From an uncultured Verrucomicrobia subdivision 3 bacterium (lineage in GTDB: Bacteria > Verrucomicrobiota > Verrucomicrobiia > Limisphaerales > DASXHY01): a stretch of DNA of 16,168 nucleotides. Below are positions 1 to 6,882 of this stretch, piece after piece (positions within the stretch are counted from its first letter, which is position 1; each line of letters begins with the position of its first letter). The notes under the pieces are model-generated. The model made no database searches. It worked only from the letters and a program-made list of their open reading frames with translations, and had not been told where the DNA came from. The DNA is taken from NCBI GenBank assembly GCA_937890005.1, contig CALBZA010000057.1, forward strand, positions 1 through 16,168, written 5' to 3'. The translations under genes and the position numbers were made by a program.

Positions 1-55
1 TGGGTGGCCGGTTTAATCCGCCCACAAGTGGCTGGTTTTGATCTGCCCGGTGACA
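1..55. mobile_element. Probable terminal repeats of an IS21-like insertion element (rest lies left of window)
   Basis: Two imperfect direct repeats of about 21 bp, 24 bp apart, lie at 4-23 and 28-48 (GTGGCCGGTTTAATCCGCCC and GTGGCTGGTTTTGATCTGCCC, about 17 of 21 positions alike). On the minus strand the block begins TGTCACCGGGC near 55. Multiple tandem terminal repeats of this GTGGCyGGTTT...GCCC type, and a TGT...start, are typical of IS21-family (istA/istB) ends. The block also encodes the last dozen codons of the recombinase-like reading frame, which suggests the element truncates it. The transposase genes are not in the window, so the family is an inference from the end sequence alone. Confidence 0.45.
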
Positions 56-487
56 ACTTCCTGCCATTGAAACAGTGGGAGAACGTCAGCACGTGTGGGC
101 ATGATTGAGAACCAGCGTTCAGCGGCGCGTTTCATTCGAGTGTCCGATCGGAGATAATTTTTACGGATGATGCCCGGGCTGTTGCCGGCCTGGTCGGCTA
201 CGGCCTCAATATTCTGAGTCAGTGCCTTTTTGTAGCTGATGAACGATTTGCGCAGCGCATTCCGTTTATTGCCTATGATGCCGGCTCTTTTTCGAAGAGC
301 GCAAAGAGCGTTGGACGTGTTGGCCAGCTCGCATATCCGTCCCTTGGTCTTTCGGTAAGGCAGCAGCCAGGCAATAAGGTTGTCCGGCAAGTCCACGACA
401 CGATCACGCCCCGTCTTGGCTGCGCCTTTGCCGATGTAGATGGTTTTCTCTTCCCAATCAAAATCCTGCCAATCCAGAAGGCGCACC
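13..487 (-). pseudogene. Tyrosine recombinase (phage-type integrase) C-terminal remnant
   Basis: The reading frame carries the hallmarks of the catalytic half of a tyrosine recombinase: VRLLDWQDFDW, then AAKTGRDRVVDL with the beta-strand lysine, then NALRKSFISY with the box II arginine, GNSPGIIRKNYL with a plausible nucleophile tyrosine, and a tail AERWFSIMP that I associate with verrucomicrobial and planctomycetal integrases. The N-terminal DNA-binding domain and the box I arginine, which would precede VRLLDW, are missing. The frame can be read back to 555 only through out-of-frame hrpA sequence, so I start the remnant at the hrpA stop codon. Box II positions normally His are Asn and Lys here. 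The last residues are encoded by the IS-like repeat at 1-55. A degraded, inactive copy is the simplest reading. Confidence 0.75.
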
Positions 488-3400
488 TTACCCTCTTCGC
501 ACCCGTTCGAGCTGCTCATCCAGCCGCTTCGCTGAAATCGGCATCGCCGTCCCAAGTTCCTGCGCGAACAGTGAGACTTTGAATTCCTCGATCATCCAGC
601 GATAGACATCGAGTTCGCGGCGGCCTTCGGGTGTTTCGGGCGGTTTGTTTTGAAGAGCCTTTAGTGCCTCCACGTAAGGCGTGAGCTGGCGCTGGCGTTC
701 CTGGTCCTTGACCGGATTTAGTCGGGCGCGTTCGATGCGCGTGAGGAGCGCCTTGAGATAGCGCGGCACATGCGAAAGTTGATCGAACGAAACCTGTTCC
801 AAGAACTTCGGCCCGGCGAGCGCATTCAATTCGGCGGCTAATGGATTGGCTGAAGGAACGGGTTTTGAAACCACCGCAAGCTGACTCAGATCGTTGAGCG
901 TTGTGCGTGCGGCCGGTTTTGGAGACACCGCTGCGACACCAAGTTTCTGCCGCACCTGTTGAACCAGCTTCAGAATTGCATCCAGCCGATCGATGAACTG
1001 CTGCGCCAGACCGGGCAATCGGCGTCGAGCTTCAACCGTTGCTGCATCGAAAGCTGCACGTGTGAGCGCGGACAACGGTTCCTGCGGCAACACATGTTGG
1101 CGCAAATGGTTCAATGCCTGTTCGCGCAACTGCTCGCCGTTCCCAAGCGGCGCGAACAACGATTCAAGCCGGTTCAATGCGCGCAAATCTTTTTCCAACC
1201 ATCCGAGATCGCGCTGAATCGCCAGTTCCACCAGTCGCTGCACGCCGCGAAGACTCGCATCGCGGGCTGTGGCCGGATTGCGGAACAGCCGCAGATTTAC
1301 TGAGCCGGATTCCAGCTCCAGTCCCGGCCAAGCATAGACAGGCAAGCCGTTCTCTTCACTGACCGTGATCCGTTCGGGCAGATCACCGAAGTTCCAGTCG
1401 GAAACTCCGAATCGTTCCCATTGCTGCGCCGCGCGATTCCAGGCGTTCGACTGCACCTTCGCGCTCGCAGCCACTTGCGCTGTCTTCAACTGCTCGCGCA
1501 GTTGATTGAGATCGCGTCCGGTACCGAGTGTTTTGCGCGATTCATCGATGACCTCCACGCGCGGACGCAGATGAGACGGCAGTGCGTTGGCCGGCCAGGA
1601 CGATTCCGCGACAGCGACGCCATACTTGCGATGAAGAAACGTCGCCAGCTCACGCAGAAAACTCGATCCCTTCGGTTGAAACTCGCGCAGGATTTCCTCG
1701 ACCTTCGGCGGAAAAGGCATCAATTCCTTGCGAATCGACTTCGGCAGCGCGCGCAGCAGTTCGGAAATCATTTCGCCACGCAATCCCGGCACCGCCCATT
1801 CCAGTTCTGCCGATGAAGCGGTGATCGCGACGGAAAACGGTATCTTCACGGTCGCACCGTCGTGCTCTTCGCCTGGCGCATAGGAATAAACAACCTGAAG
1901 CGGCTGGCCGGAAACGGAAACGGATTCCGGAAAAGCCTCGGCGTCGAAATCGAGCGATTGCCCGCCGGTCAGTTCCGTTTCCGAAACGCGGAGAAATTCC
2001 GGATCGTTGTGTTCCCGCAACAGCTTGTTCAACTCGTGCAGCGACGAAACGTTCTCGATGTGCTTCGCGTAAAACGCACCCATGGCGTCGTCGAGATCAG
2101 CGAGATCGTATCGTCGCACGCGCGTCCGCCAGCTTTCGATTTTCTGCCGAACAGTGCGGTTATGTTTCAGGAAGCCGTATTGAGCCGGCAGTTCAGGATC
2201 GTCCTCTGTGGCGGCACTCGGTGAACGTCGGGACTTGGACCATTCTTCCGGCGAATTCGGCGATCGCAGACTGCCGCCGCCGGCAAAATTCTCCTCCACC
2301 AACGCAGACCGAATGAAAATGGCGGTGGCTTCCTTGGGATTGATATTTCCGTAAGCAACCTTGCGTCGTTGAACTTCCAATCCGTTCAACGTTACAACTT
2401 CGTCCGCGAGGACACGTCCCGCGCTGGCGCTCCAGTGTGGATTGAGATGCGCGACTTTGCAGCAATGTGGCGCGAGCTGGAAAATCCACTGCGGATCAAT
2501 TCCCGCCACGGTTCGCGCGAAGAGCTGCGATGTCTCCACTATTTCACCGGCGACCACCCATTCCGGCTGATTTGACCTCGGCTGTTGTGGCGGTGGCTTT
2601 GCGCCTTTCGGCAATTTCTTTTGCGGTTCGCCCCGTGCGTAGAGGCTCGAGCCCGGGAAGATCGAAACAAGCCGGTTGCTGGATGTTTTGTAGCTGTTGC
2701 GCTCTTCACGCCGCGCGACGTGTCCGATCAAGCCGGACAGAATCGAACGATGAATCGCATCGTACGAAACGGAAGGCTCAGAGCGGTTATCAGTTGAACA
2801 GGTGTTAGAAGCATTCCTCCTCTCTTCCGACCCGACTCGGAGGAGAGGGCCGGGGAGACCTCTCTCCGACTCTTCCCCCGCTCGTTCCTCACGGCGAGAG
2901 AGAGATGGCGCATTTGTGTTCTTGTTCGCGTTCCGGTTGATGTTGCCGGTTTGATCGCGTCGATCTGTTGCGTCAATCAGTTCGCCCAACACCTCTTCGA
3001 GCTGCGCGTGCAAGTCCTGCCATTCGCGCATGCGGAGATAGGACAGGAAGTTCTGACGGCAGAATTTCCGGCGCTGATTCTGAGTGCGCAGCTTTTCCCA
3101 CTGATCGTGAACCGCATTCCAGATGTTGAGCAGCGAAAGGAAATCGGACTTCGGATCACTGAACCGTTTGTGCGCAGCTGCCGCGGCATCCTTCTGATCC
3201 AACGGCCGCTCGCGCGGATCCTGAATGCTGAGGCCCGCGGCGATGATCAACAATTCATGCGTGGCGTGTTCGCGCTGCGATTGCAGCAACATGCGACCGA
3301 GCGTGGGATCGATCGGCAGACGCGCAAGATCGCGCCCCAGCGGCGTCAGTTCCCGTTCAGCGTCGAGTGCGCCGAGTTCCTGAAGCAGCGCATAGCCGCT

Positions 3401-4954
3401 GGCAATTGCAGCGGGCGTCGGCGGCTGGACGAATGGAAAGGTTTCGATGTTCCCCAGCCGAAATGCTTTCATCCGCAGAATGACTTCCGCGAGATTGGCG
3501 CGCTGAATTTCCGGTTGCGCGAACGCGGGCCGCGAATTGAAGTCGTCTTCGGAATAAAGCCGGATGCAAACGCCCGCCTGGACACGCCCCGCACGGCCTT
3601 TGCGCTGATTAGCGCTGCTTTGGGAAACCGGTTCGATCGGCAGCCGCTTGGTGCGTGTGCGCGGATTGTAACGGCTGATGCGTGCGAGGCCGGAATCGAT
3701 GACGAACCGGATGCCGGGAATGGTGAGCGACGTTTCGGCAATGTTCGTGGCGATGACAATCTTCCGTTTCGCCGACGGGGCAAACACGCGCTGCTGATCG
3801 CCCGAACTCAATCGTCCGAACAGCGGAATGATTTCGGCGTCGCGAGAAAGGCGTCCTTCCAGCATTTCCGCCGCTTCGCGAATGTCCCGCTCGCTCGGCA
3901 TGAAAATCAAAATGTCGCCGGAGCTGCTTTCGTACATCAGCTGCTCCGCTGCGAGTGCCGCGGCGTCGGTGTAGGAAATATCATCCGCACTGGTCCACGG
4001 CACAGAGAACGTAAACGCGCCAGGCGTCGGACTTCGTTCAGCATCATTCGACTTCGCTGCGGATGGCTCCCCATCCATGGACGCATCGGGATTCTCGAAA
4101 TCTTTTGTGTTCTTCGACGGATCTTCATTCCAACCGCTCTCCGATTCGCTCTCGGCTCCAATCGGCGCATAAACAACATCCACCGGATAAACCCGGCCGG
4201 AGACTTCGATGATTGGCGCGTTGTTGAAATGGCGCGAGAAGGCCTGCGTGTCGATCGTGGCGGATGTGACGATCAGCTTCAGATCTTTGCGTCGCGCCAG
4301 CAGCGTCTTCAGATAACCGAGCAGAAAATCAATGTTCAGGCTGCGTTCGTGGGCTTCGTCAATGATCAGCGCGTTGTAGCTGGAGAGGTCGGGATCACCC
4401 TGCGTTTCGGCGAGCAGGATGCCGTCGGTCATCAGCTTGATGTAAGTGTGCGGACTCGATCGATCGTCGAAACGGATTTTGCAGCCGACTTCACGGCCCC
4501 ATTGCGCGTTCAGTTCCTCGGCAATGCGACGCGAGATTGAGAGCGCGGCGACACGGCGCGGTTGCGTGCAGCCGATTTGTGCTTCGATGCCAAGCCCGGC
4601 TTCCAAGCACATTTTTGGAATTTGTGTCGTTTTGCCTGAACCGGTCTCGCCCGCGATCACCACGACCTGATTGTTTCGAATGGCCGAAACGATTTCGTCC
4701 TTTCGCGCCGTGATTGGAAGGTCGGGCGGATAACTGATATGCGGGACGTTGATACGGCGGGCTTCGCGCAATGCGATGGAGGCGCGGACTTCCTCGAGCA
4801 GACGATCCAGCAGCGCGTTGCGTTTGTCCTGATGATGTTGCGCGCGCAGAACACGAGCGAGCCGCCAGCCGAGCCGCACCCAATCGTGCAGCATGGCCTG
4901 CGGGAGCAGCCGTTTCAGTTCATCAGTCCGGACATCAAACATGCGGACGTTCAC
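488..4954 (-). CDS. hrpA: ATP-dependent RNA helicase HrpA (DEAH box)
   Basis: A cytoplasmic DEAH-box RNA helicase of about 1488 aa; HrpA proteins are usually near 1300 aa. Visible motifs are Walker A GETGSGKT (102-109), DEAH (199-202), SAT (231-233), motif V TNIAETSLTIPG (403-414) and motif VI QSSANQRKGRAGR (445-457). HA2 and OB-fold regions follow, then the HrpA-specific DUF3418 C-terminal half ending in VSLFAQELGTAMPISAKRL, so the C-terminus looks complete. Family knowledge links HrpA to mRNA cleavage and rescue of stalled ribosomes. The start at 4954 is GTG; an ATG at 4942 (M5) has AGGG 11 nt upstream and is an equally good start. Three stretches (about 269-312, 684-713 and 885-913) look like in-frame insertions of repetitive DNA. 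The stop codon abuts the integrase remnant. Confidence 0.95.
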   Translation of the reverse strand: MNVRMFDVRTDELKRLLPQAMLHDWVRLGWRLARVLRAQHHQDKRNALLDRLLEEVRASIALREARRINVPHISYPPDLPITARKDEIVSAIRNNQVVVIAGETGSGKTTQIPKMCLEAGLGIEAQIGCTQPRRVAALSISRRIAEELNAQWGREVGCKIRFDDRSSPHTYIKLMTDGILLAETQGDPDLSSYNALIIDEAHERSLNIDFLLGYLKTLLARRKDLKLIVTSATIDTQAFSRHFNNAPIIEVSGRVYPVDVVYAPIGAESESESGWNEDPSKNTKDFENPDASMDGEPSAAKSNDAERSPTPGAFTFSVPWTSADDISYTDAAALAAEQLMYESSSGDILIFMPSERDIREAAEMLEGRLSRDAEIIPLFGRLSSGDQQRVFAPSAKRKIVIATNIAETSLTIPGIRFVIDSGLARISRYNPRTRTKRLPIEPVSQSSANQRKGRAGRVQAGVCIRLYSEDDFNSRPAFAQPEIQRANLAEVILRMKAFRLGNIETFPFVQPPTPAAIASGYALLQELGALDAERELTPLGRDLARLPIDPTLGRMLLQSQREHATHELLIIAAGLSIQDPRERPLDQKDAAAAAHKRFSDPKSDFLSLLNIWNAVHDQWEKLRTQNQRRKFCRQNFLSYLRMREWQDLHAQLEEVLGELIDATDRRDQTGNINRNANKNTNAPSLSRREERAGEESERGLPGPLLRVGSEERRNASNTCSTDNRSEPSVSYDAIHRSILSGLIGHVARREERNSYKTSSNRLVSIFPGSSLYARGEPQKKLPKGAKPPPQQPRSNQPEWVVAGEIVETSQLFARTVAGIDPQWIFQLAPHCCKVAHLNPHWSASAGRVLADEVVTLNGLEVQRRKVAYGNINPKEATAIFIRSALVEENFAGGGSLRSPNSPEEWSKSRRSPSAATEDDPELPAQYGFLKHNRTVRQKIESWRTRVRRYDLADLDDAMGAFYAKHIENVSSLHELNKLLREHNDPEFLRVSETELTGGQSLDFDAEAFPESVSVSGQPLQVVYSYAPGEEHDGATVKIPFSVAITASSAELEWAVPGLRGEMISELLRALPKSIRKELMPFPPKVEEILREFQPKGSSFLRELATFLHRKYGVAVAESSWPANALPSHLRPRVEVIDESRKTLGTGRDLNQLREQLKTAQVAASAKVQSNAWNRAAQQWERFGVSDWNFGDLPERITVSEENGLPVYAWPGLELESGSVNLRLFRNPATARDASLRGVQRLVELAIQRDLGWLEKDLRALNRLESLFAPLGNGEQLREQALNHLRQHVLPQEPLSALTRAAFDAATVEARRRLPGLAQQFIDRLDAILKLVQQVRQKLGVAAVSPKPAARTTLNDLSQLAVVSKPVPSANPLAAELNALAGPKFLEQVSFDQLSHVPRYLKALLTRIERARLNPVKDQERQRQLTPYVEALKALQNKPPETPEGRRELDVYRWMIEEFKVSLFAQELGTAMPISAKRLDEQLERVRRG
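2816..2905. repeat. GAGGAGAGGGCCGGGGAGA-type interspersed repeat inside hrpA
   Basis: A purine/pyrimidine-skewed block with inverted arms (CCTCTCTTCCGA against TCGGAGGAGAGG, then CCTCTCTCCGACTC) sits in frame inside hrpA, encoding about residues 684-713 (RREERAGEESERGLPGPLL...). The composition differs sharply from the flanking helicase code, and the peptide is charged and low-complexity, between the HA2/OB part and the downstream region. It resembles short interspersed repeats I associate with such genomes; copy number cannot be counted here. Confidence 0.5.
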
Positions 4955-4972
4955 CCTAGCAGCGGCGGGGAG

Positions 4973-5035
4973 AGTTTTCAGTTCTTAGTTTTGGGTTTTG
5001 AGTTTGGAGCTTGGAGCTTGGAGCTTGGAGCTTAG
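4973..5035. repeat. Heptanucleotide tandem repeat, nine units
   Basis: Nine consecutive 7-bp units drift from AGTTTTC/AGTTCTT at the hrpA side through AGTTTTG, GGTTTTG and AGTTTGG to three exact AGCTTGG copies and a final AGCTTAG. The array starts 19 bp upstream of the hrpA start codon, so it covers the region where a promoter or leader would lie. Confidence 0.9.
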
Positions 5036-5074
5036 AGTCCCCGCACACGGATTTCAGAGTTCACCACACAGACC

Positions 5075-5098
5075 GCGGCTGTGTCGAAGACCAGCCGC
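5075..5098. repeat. Palindromic repeat core GCGGCTG-N10-CAGCCGC
   Basis: A perfect 7-bp inverted repeat with a 10-nt centre containing TGTCGAAGAC. The same 27-bp core, with about two differences, recurs in inverted orientation at 10938-10964 inside the MITE-like element, so this is a dispersed family. Here only the core is present. Confidence 0.75.
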
Positions 5099-5220
5099 AG
5101 CGATGTGAAAACAGTTCACCGCAGGCGCAGAGCCGCAGAGAAAGCTTTGCTTTTATCGCTCTGAGGCGCGGTGGTTCCGAAATTGTTTTCGAAAACTACT
5201 TACGAATTCTCTTCCGGTCT

Positions 5221-5323
5221 TTATCCGTGTTTACCGCTGTCCATCCGTGGTTGAGAAATTCTTCAACGGGAAATGCGCAGGGCTTTCCTCAATGCGTGTT
5301 TCATCTGTGTTCCATCTGTGGCC
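5221..5323. repeat. ATCCGTG / ATCTGTG short repeats
   Basis: Units of about 11 bp appear as TTATCCGTGTT and CATCCGTGGTT (5221-5252) and again as CATCTGTGTTC followed directly by CATCTGTGGCC (5302-5323). They are recognisable as a dispersed, non-coding repeat type seen in many bacterial genomes. No function is visible. Confidence 0.6.
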
Positions 5324-5329
5324 GCTGAA

Positions 5330-5551
5330 TCAATCGATCTTCTCAAGCACAGGATTGCGGTGGTTGGCGTCGCAGGTGAGAACGAAGGTGCCCTGGATGC
5401 CGTTGGGCTGGATGAAGCGTCTGAGCAACGCTGCTGGAAATTGGACGGTCTGGCCCGAATGACTGCGCGCCACAACAGTCCGCGCGGTGCCACGATAGTA
5501 ATCGAGGAATTCCTCCGGCGAGATGCTCAGATCGAACTCATAACGGTGCAT
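5330..5551 (-). CDS. DUF2835 family small protein
   Basis: A 73-aa protein (MHRYEFDLSISPEEFLDYYRG...) that fits the DUF2835 pattern throughout: the hydrophobic LSISPEEFLDYYRGTARTVVARS stretch (8-30), TVQFPAALLRRFI (35-47) and GIQGTFVLTCDANHR (51-65). The family is about 70 aa long, small and soluble, of unknown function. I chose the ATG at 5551 because the frame can be extended to 5656 only through the hairpin repeat and a peptide with no family match. No Shine-Dalgarno sequence precedes it. It lies downstream of the membrane-protein gene on the same strand, separated by a repeat, so co-transcription is possible but not shown. Confidence 0.8.
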   Translation of the reverse strand: MHRYEFDLSISPEEFLDYYRGTARTVVARSHSGQTVQFPAALLRRFIQPNGIQGTFVLTCDANHRNPVLEKID

Positions 5552-5610
5552 GCCGCAAAGAGGAAGTAGGCGAAAACGCTTCGCCGCGCGAGCGCTTTGT
5601 TCAGGAAAAC

Positions 5611-5687
5611 GACCGCTGGCACACAGGCGTCGCGCCTGTGCGCTTTCGAATCTCACAGGCAGGATGCTTGCGTGCCTTGAACGCGAA
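5611..5687. repeat. Double-hairpin interspersed repeat (CACAGGCG-TCG-CGCCTGTG)
   Basis: A perfect 8-bp stem with a 3-nt loop (5622-5629 with 5633-5640) is followed by TCACAGGCAGGATGCTTGCGTG (about 5653-5674), a second degenerate copy of the same CACAGGC/GCCTGTG idea. It fills the gap between the membrane-protein stop (5688) and the DUF2835 gene. It could act as a transcript-end hairpin but has no T-run. Confidence 0.65.
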
Positions 5688-6161
5688 TTACTCGTAAGAA
5701 CTGGAGAGCATCCGGAACAGCGGACGCGACCACGGCGTGCCGATCAGAATCACGATCAACGAAACCGAATACCAGATCGCCAGCTTCAGATGTGCGGCTT
5801 TCGAAAATGCCATCCGTTTGCAGCGCGCGGATCCGATATGCGCAAGCGCGAGTCCGACGATCATGCAGAGCGTGTGTTCGACAGAATAGAATCGAAGGTC
5901 GGCATCCTTCATCGCCGCGCCGAAATTCTTCCATGCTTCGCGAACAAGAGGGCTTGAGAGATAAAGCAGCAACCCCAACAGGAACTGCAGGTCGAGAACG
6001 ATGATGAAAGAAAGTCGGGAGAGCTTTGCCCACGGTTTCGCCGGAAGATCACGCATCCAACCGGCATACGAAATCATGATGGCGCCGACCGCCACGACGA
6101 GCACGATCCACCGCCAGTAGCTGTGCAGCAGCAACAGAGTTGAATAAAGGGATTCGGACAT
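5688..6161 (-). CDS. Four-helix integral membrane protein, cytochrome b-like (putative)
   Basis: A 157-aa protein with four predicted membrane segments at about 7-31, 48-70, 93-112 and 125-143. Histidines sit in or at the helices (H13 in LLLHSYWRW, H96 in FYSVEHTLCM, H108 in ALAHIG, H124 in AAHLK), in an arrangement compatible with haem b or metal binding. It resembles small uncharacterised membrane proteins, common in Bacteroidota, that are sometimes annotated as cytochrome B-like; that assignment is from memory and the haem role is inference. The ATG at 6161 follows GTTCGCGCC with no Shine-Dalgarno. The downstream neighbour is the DUF2835 gene; the upstream neighbour is the sigma-factor relic. 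Confidence 0.7.
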   Translation of the reverse strand: MSESLYSTLLLLHSYWRWIVLVVAVGAIMISYAGWMRDLPAKPWAKLSRLSFIIVLDLQFLLGLLLYLSSPLVREAWKNFGAAMKDADLRFYSVEHTLCMIVGLALAHIGSARCKRMAFSKAAHLKLAIWYSVSLIVILIGTPWSRPLFRMLSSSYE

Positions 6162-6233
6162 GGCGCGAACATAAAGTGGAAACCCCTTTCAGCGAAGCTC
6201 ATTTTGACTGTCGTCCGCCTGTCCGGTTTCCAA

Positions 6234-6541
6234 TTAGACGCGTAAAAGGATCAGTGAAGAATTGCCGTAGGCGGTGAAATGAGTTTTGTCGGTCAGCCGT
6301 ATCTCGGCTGCCGCGGCGAAGAAGTGTGCGCGGTTCTGCCAGGAATCCGCTCCGTTGGAAACGAGTCTGAGCCATGCTTCGTGGACGAGCGCTTTGGGTT
6401 GAAGGGTTTGGCCGGGAGCTTCATACGACATGCGCGCAATCGCCAGCTTGCGGAGTTCCTCGTAAACCAGTGGAACCAATTCATCCGCAGCCTGCCCTTC
6501 GCCTCTTGGATCGCCTGAAGCACGTGCGTGATGTCACTCAT
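6234..6541 (-). pseudogene. ECF sigma factor (TIGR02999-like), frameshifted and truncated
   Basis: The beginning MSDITHVLQAIQ (from ATG 6541) is the start of a planctomycete/verrucomicrobial ECF sigma factor. The continuation GEGQAADELVPLVYEELRKLA...PGQTLQPKALVHEAWLRLV...RAHFFAAAAE is in the next frame, so about one base has been lost near 6501-6510 (CAAGAGGC). The match stops after FFAAAAE near 6311; a complete protein would go on with region 2/4 sequence and be about 190 aa. The last 20-odd residues to the stop at 6234 are unrelated. Only region 1-2 survives, with no region 4, so it cannot be a working sigma factor. Confidence 0.85.
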
Positions 6542-6717
6542 GATTGGAGATTGGCGAAACGCGTCTTATCGAGCCGCGCAGGCGGCCAATAGGAAATTCG
6601 TTTGCCTACTGGTCCATGTGTTTTCGAGATTTTGAAAGCCAGGTCCTGTTCCGAAAATTCCCCCGGTGCGGATCATCGGTCGCCAAGTCATGCGGAGCAT
6701 GCTCCCCGCTCCGCACT

Positions 6718-6827
6718 CTCGGACCGCGACTCTGCGAGTCGCAGCGGCACAGATCGGCGAATGAAGCTTTGGGAAACCCATGCTTCAGGTATGCGAGTAT
6801 GGCTGGGTCGCAGACCCGCGGTCCGTC
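6718..6827. repeat. Large imperfect palindromic element
   Basis: The outer arms CGGACCGCG (6720-6728) and CGCGGTCCG (6817-6825) are exact complements, and the similarity continues inward through TCTGCGA. Each arm carries its own mini-hairpin (GCGACTC-TGC-GAGTCGC at 6726-6742; GGGTC-GCA-GACCC at 6805-6817). The centre has TGAAGC (6762-6767) paired with GCTTCA (6782-6787), around GGGAAACCC. All arms share one centre near 6773-6775, so it is a single symmetric element. Confidence 0.75.
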
Positions 6828-6859
6828 AATTTCATCCTGGCTTTCAGATTGTAAGACGA

Positions 6860-6882
6860 TTACGGACTTTTCATCTCCGTAA
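6860..6882. promoter_or_regulatory. Inverted repeat TTACGGA-N9-TCCGTAA, candidate operator
   Basis: A perfect 7-bp inverted repeat with 9-bp spacing lies 54 bp before the start codon of the Fe-S subunit gene. Its size and position fit a dimeric regulator site or a leader hairpin for the operon. No regulator gene is nearby, and the site is unverified. Confidence 0.35.

Larger units (their letters stand above)
4955..5329. other. Repeat-rich spacer, no convincing gene
   Basis: This 375-bp spacer lies between the hrpA start and the DUF2835 stop. It must contain the hrpA promoter, but I cannot place one. In order it holds the heptamer tandem array (4973-5035), a palindromic core GCGGCTG...CAGCCGC (5075-5098), a CACCGCAGGCGCAGAGCCGCAGAG-like stretch (about 5117-5142), and two sets of roughly 11-bp ATCCGTG/ATCTGTG repeats (5221-5252 and 5302-5323). 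The open frames across it are made only of these repeats and match no protein I know. Confidence 0.75.

Noticed and set aside
2951..4540. 529-codon open frame on the plus strand opposite hrpA
   Set aside because: It lies wholly antisense to the conserved helicase motifs, has no recognisable domain, and its composition (rich in Arg, Ala, Gln, Phe) is what the complement of GC-rich coding DNA gives.
4973..5035. Heptamer array as a possible CRISPR
   Set aside because: Units are 7 bp and directly adjoining, without spacers; no cas genes are present.
5011..5328. 105-codon plus-strand frame in the spacer after hrpA
   Set aside because: It is encoded entirely by dispersed short repeats and has no protein-like pattern.
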